A DNA stretch of 64,000 nt from Vanilla planifolia (lineage: Eukaryota; Streptophyta; Magnoliopsida; Asparagales; Orchidaceae). Below are positions 60,494-64,000 of this stretch, piece after piece. Made by a program: the position numbers and the translations under genes. The stretch is taken from assembly GCA_023846275.1 (NCBI GenBank), contig JAIUJO010000790.1, forward strand, positions 17,501-81,500, read 5' to 3'. How positions within the stretch are numbered: position 1 is the first letter of the stretch; each line of letters begins with the position of its first letter. The notes beneath the pieces are model-generated. The model was given only the letters and a program-made list of their open reading frames with translations. It did no database searches and had not been told where the DNA came from.

Positions 60494-61761
60494 ATTTTTT
60501 TCAAACCTTTCTTTTTTCTAATGAATGATAATTTATTTTAATAATATTTTATCATTAAAAAATTAAATTTATATAAATAATAATTTATAATTATTATTTA
60601 GTAGTTAATTGCTATTATTAACATTATAATATTATTGTTCATTTTATAAAATAATAAAAATGAAACATTATATGATATAATAAAATAGTAATCAAAATAT
60701 AGTTTAATGCTTGGTAAAATGACATATATTAATTATAATAATAATTAATTAATTTAGGTTTATAATTTTATATATGTACTACTTGTAAAATGTTTTAAAT
60801 ATAGTAATATTATGTTATACAAAATTCAAAATTTAAAATTATATCATAAAAGTTGAATATTATTTGTATTAATTATTTATGTTCCATCATGTAAAGATGA
60901 TATATTTAAAAAATTATATTATTAATTATGTAATTTACTTTTTAAATTAATATATAAAAAAAATTTTCTTAGTAGTGAAAATCTATTTAAATATTTGTAA
61001 TATTCTCAAATAAAAACAAACCTCAAATAAATTTTATATTTTATTATTTATTTAATATTATATATTATTAACTTGTTATTTATTAAATATTAAGAGTGTG
61101 ATTTTTAAGTGTTAATATTTACATAATTATTTCTCTTACTTTTTTCTCTTTATCTCAATATTACTCTCATTCTCTCACTTTCATCACTCTCTTATTTTTA
61201 TTATTTTATTTATCTCTTATTCCCTTCTCCTTATATTCAAATTTGCCTTTAACTCACCTCTATTCTACTTTGCTTTTGTCATTGCTCTCAACCTTTCAGT
61301 TTTGTATTTATTTTTTCTATGACCTCTATATTATATTAATTATTATCTTCTTGTTTATTTTTTTATTATTAATACAAGCATTACCCTTTTTTCCTATAAA
61401 ATAATTATCTTCAACTTATTATCTCTTTTTTTGCCCATTAATTAACAATATTAAGAAAATCTCTCATGTTTTTGAATTTAATATATAATATTTACAATAA
61501 ATATATAATTTAATTCATTACTTATAAGAATTAAAGATTAATAAAGGAAAATATTATATATTAATGTCTATGTTATAAACTAAAAAATTTCCTTAATTTT
61601 TTATTAATTATAAATAAATAAAATATTGATATCACATTATATTATGACCTATACATAAGCATAAATTTTTTTCAAGTACATATGCTTGAAAATTTTAGAA
61701 AATCTTTTATTATATTTAATATAATTATCTCACAAATTATGATTTTATCCTTTCTATGCAT
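60494..61761 (+). repeat. S-unit spacer 32, part of duplicated block
   Basis: C/T block at about 61120-61440. Pairs with the spacer at 35358-36653 at an offset of about 25.1 kb, sharing TCAATCTTTCA/TCAACCTTTCA and AATTATAAATAAATAAAAT variants. Confidence 0.85.
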
Positions 61762-61875
61762 GTGGGACCACACCAATATTATAACATTCAATCTTATTAA
61801 AACTTCAAATTTCGACATGCTTTGGTGGGAGTAGTCTTGGGATGGGTGACCTCTTGAAAAATCTTTTTGTTGCTC
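61762..61875 (+). pseudogene. 5S rRNA relic, duplicated type
   Basis: GTGGGACCACACCAATATTATAAC, AACTTCAAATTTCGACATGC, TTGGTGGGAGTAG, GGGATGGGTGACCTCTTG (exact C-box), AAAAATCTTTTTGTTGC. Sister of the relic at 36654. The 71-codon minus frame 61672-61887 is antisense to it. Confidence 0.93.
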
Positions 61876-63129
61876 ATATTGTTTCATAACAATGTTTTGC
61901 CTTTTTAGTGATTATTTATTTTAATAAGATATTATCGTTAAAAAAAATTATTATAATCAATAGTCTATAATTACAATTACTGTAATTAATTATTAATAAT
62001 AAATTTATACTACTATTGTCATTTTCATTAAATAAAAAAATGACACATCATATAGTATAATAAAATAGTAACATTAAGATTATTCAATATTGAGTAAGGT
62101 AACTTATATCAATTACAATAAATTAGAATTAATTTATATTTTTAATAGCACACATATGATGAGTATACAAGTTTTTAAATAATGTAATATTATATCATAG
62201 AATATTGGAAATTTAAGATTATATTCTTAATGTTAAGTATTACTTGACTTTATTGTCTATATTACATCATTTATAGATAATATATTAGAATAGTTATAAG
62301 ATTCATTGTTTAATATTTTTTTTTAATTTGTAATATGATTACATTACTATAATATTAATAGTTAAAATACACTATAAATATTTGAAAAAGTTTGAATTAA
62401 TAACAAACTTCAAATAGTTTTTATATTAAATTATTATTAAATATTATATATGAATAACTTTTTATAATTAATAAATATTACAAATTTAATTATTAAGATT
62501 TACCTTTTAAATAATTATTTCTCTTATTTTTTTCTCTTTATCTAAATATCTCATATTCTGTCACTTCTTTCTCAATCTTATTATCATTTTTATTTGTCTG
62601 TTGTTTCTCTATCTCCATATATTTTTCTTGCCCTCTCTCTTTTTTATCTTTCTTTACTTTCTAGTTTCTTTCTCTTTCATTTATTTATTTATTCTATCTA
62701 TCTTATCTATTTTTTCTCTTTTCTTTTCCTTTTAATTATATCTTTCTCCTCTCTATCTTTTACGATTTTCTTCTCTATTTTACTTTTATCGATCCATGTT
62801 TTTCTTTTTCTCTTTTAGAATAGTTATTTCTAATTCGTTTATCTCTTTTTCAGCCAATAATTAACAATATTAAAGAAATCATTCATGTTACATATTTTTG
62901 TATATAACGCTTATGTTAAATATATGCTTTATTATATATATTTTTTATATAATTTAATTTTTATTTATAAGAATGACAAATTAAACAAAGAAAATCTTTT
63001 ATATTAATGTCTATGTTGCCAAATGTAAGAGATTATATAATTTCTTATTTATTTAATATAAATAAAATAATGATATTAGAGTTATATTATGGCATTTATG
63101 ATAAGCATTATTTTTTTAAAAGTACATAT
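61876..63129 (+). repeat. S-unit spacer 33, part of duplicated block
   Basis: C/T block at about 62510-62870 (74-codon frame 62594-62818). Matches 36767-38004, including TATCGATCCATGTTTTTC. Ends GTACATAT at the L boundary. Confidence 0.85.
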
Positions 63130-64000
63130 TGAAGTAAAAATTAGTTTGTGAATCTCATAAAAGTTTTGGTATTATAATTTTAAATTATTTTCTTAATTAC
63201 TTGGTTGTAATTATTTTCAAAAAAAATTTTTGAAAATAATTTTAAGTTTATAAAAATATTGATTTATAATTATAATAATTTATAATTTTTAAAATGTAAA
63301 CTAAAGTTTGAATGGAACATAAAATTTTCAAGTTATTTGATTCAAACTAGAACCTATGTCTAAAACCAATCAATGAAAGAAAAAAATACAAGTAAGATAA
63401 TTAAAACATTAGGTTTTTCATTATAGTTTACTTCTAACACACTAGCATTTTTACGTTCAACTATGATGCAGACTTTTTTGTGTTGAGCCACAACTATGTT
63501 TTTTTGGAGATCAAATCAAACTTTGGAATTTGCAAATGTCAAGCCGCTCAACCTCATAAGAAGAAAATTTTAGCAAGAAACAAATTTTTGTTAAAAACAT
63601 AAAATTTTTTTTGCATATTAATGAATGTAAAGAGACATGAAGAGCTCAAAACTAAGAAAATGACTAAGCAATTGAAGGCTTAGAAGAAGTATACTTAGCT
63701 AAAAAAAATTTAAAATTTCAAGTAGTCATATGTCGTAGGTGCTGTCATAGTATATTTATGCCAGTAGAATATGTATCCTTTCTTTTAAGATGATAAAATC
63801 GTGTTCACATTAATTACTCATTTTATTCATAATGGTTAGGCATTTATAGAAATTTTTTTTATCATAAATATTAGAAAGTAAGAGAAAATTAGTTACCAAG
63901 TAGCTTCCATACAGCTTAAAATAATCATAAAAATTTCATGAAAAATGGTTGCTATAATAGCACAATAATGTCTAGTTTTTAGCCAATAAGTGGGTTTGAT
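63130..64000 (+). mobile_element. L module l, cut by window end
   Basis: TGAAGTAAAAATTAGTTTGTG onward, with ACATTAGGTTTTTCATTATA and AAGCTTCCATACAG-like text shared with L module g. It runs off the right edge after about 870 bp, so its 3' end is not seen. Confidence 0.85.

Noticed and set aside
2591-64000. Organellar genome, because of the AT richness
   Set aside because: No organellar genes, rRNAs or tRNAs are seen. The sequence is repeats of a nuclear 5S gene.

Overview
This window is non-coding, very AT-rich plant nuclear DNA: a long tandem satellite array built on decayed 5S ribosomal RNA genes. I find no convincing protein-coding gene. Open frames on both strands are short, low-complexity (Phe/Ser/Leu-rich or Glu-rich), and fall in repeats. 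The plant assignment rests on the 5S relics, which follow the plant 5S pattern (AGAACTCCGAAGTTAAGCG, then a GGATGGGTGACC C-box) and not the animal one. Nothing identifies the species.

Layout: (1) 1-2520 is an imperfect (GAA)n purine array running in from the left. It stops inside a 5S relic, just upstream of its A-box. (2) From 2521 to 64000 the same unit recurs, always on the + strand. The short unit (S, about 1.3-1.45 kb) is: a ~110-bp 5S relic; ~600 bp of AT-rich spacer; a ~350-bp pyrimidine-rich (C/T) block; ~350 bp of AT-rich spacer; then a conserved ~60-bp lead-in to the next relic. I recognise 31 relics or fragments, plus several sites where the relic has been deleted. (3) At one fixed point in the unit, 80-150 bp upstream of the relic, some units carry an extra module (L, up to ~2.2 kb). 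This makes a long unit of ~2.9-3.6 kb. Twelve L copies or fragments are present. L is less AT-biased, begins TG, ends CA in the best copies, and sits between short CATAT-like direct repeats. It looks like an old LTR-type insertion (perhaps a solo LTR) that was amplified with the array.

The array has been reshaped by internal deletions, local tandem duplications (about 100, 170, 240 and 400 bp) and a larger duplication: roughly 34.9-38.9 kb matches 60.0-64.0 kb at an offset near 25.1 kb. Most CpG sites of the 5S sequence have become TpG or CpA, as expected for methylated, silenced DNA. A few relics keep a good A-box or C-box, but all have diverged and none is called a functional 5S gene.

The main item of interest is this compound satellite: 5S relic, polypyrimidine block and LTR-like insertion mixed in short and long forms. 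Positions were read by eye; spacer boundaries are approximate to about 10-30 bases.
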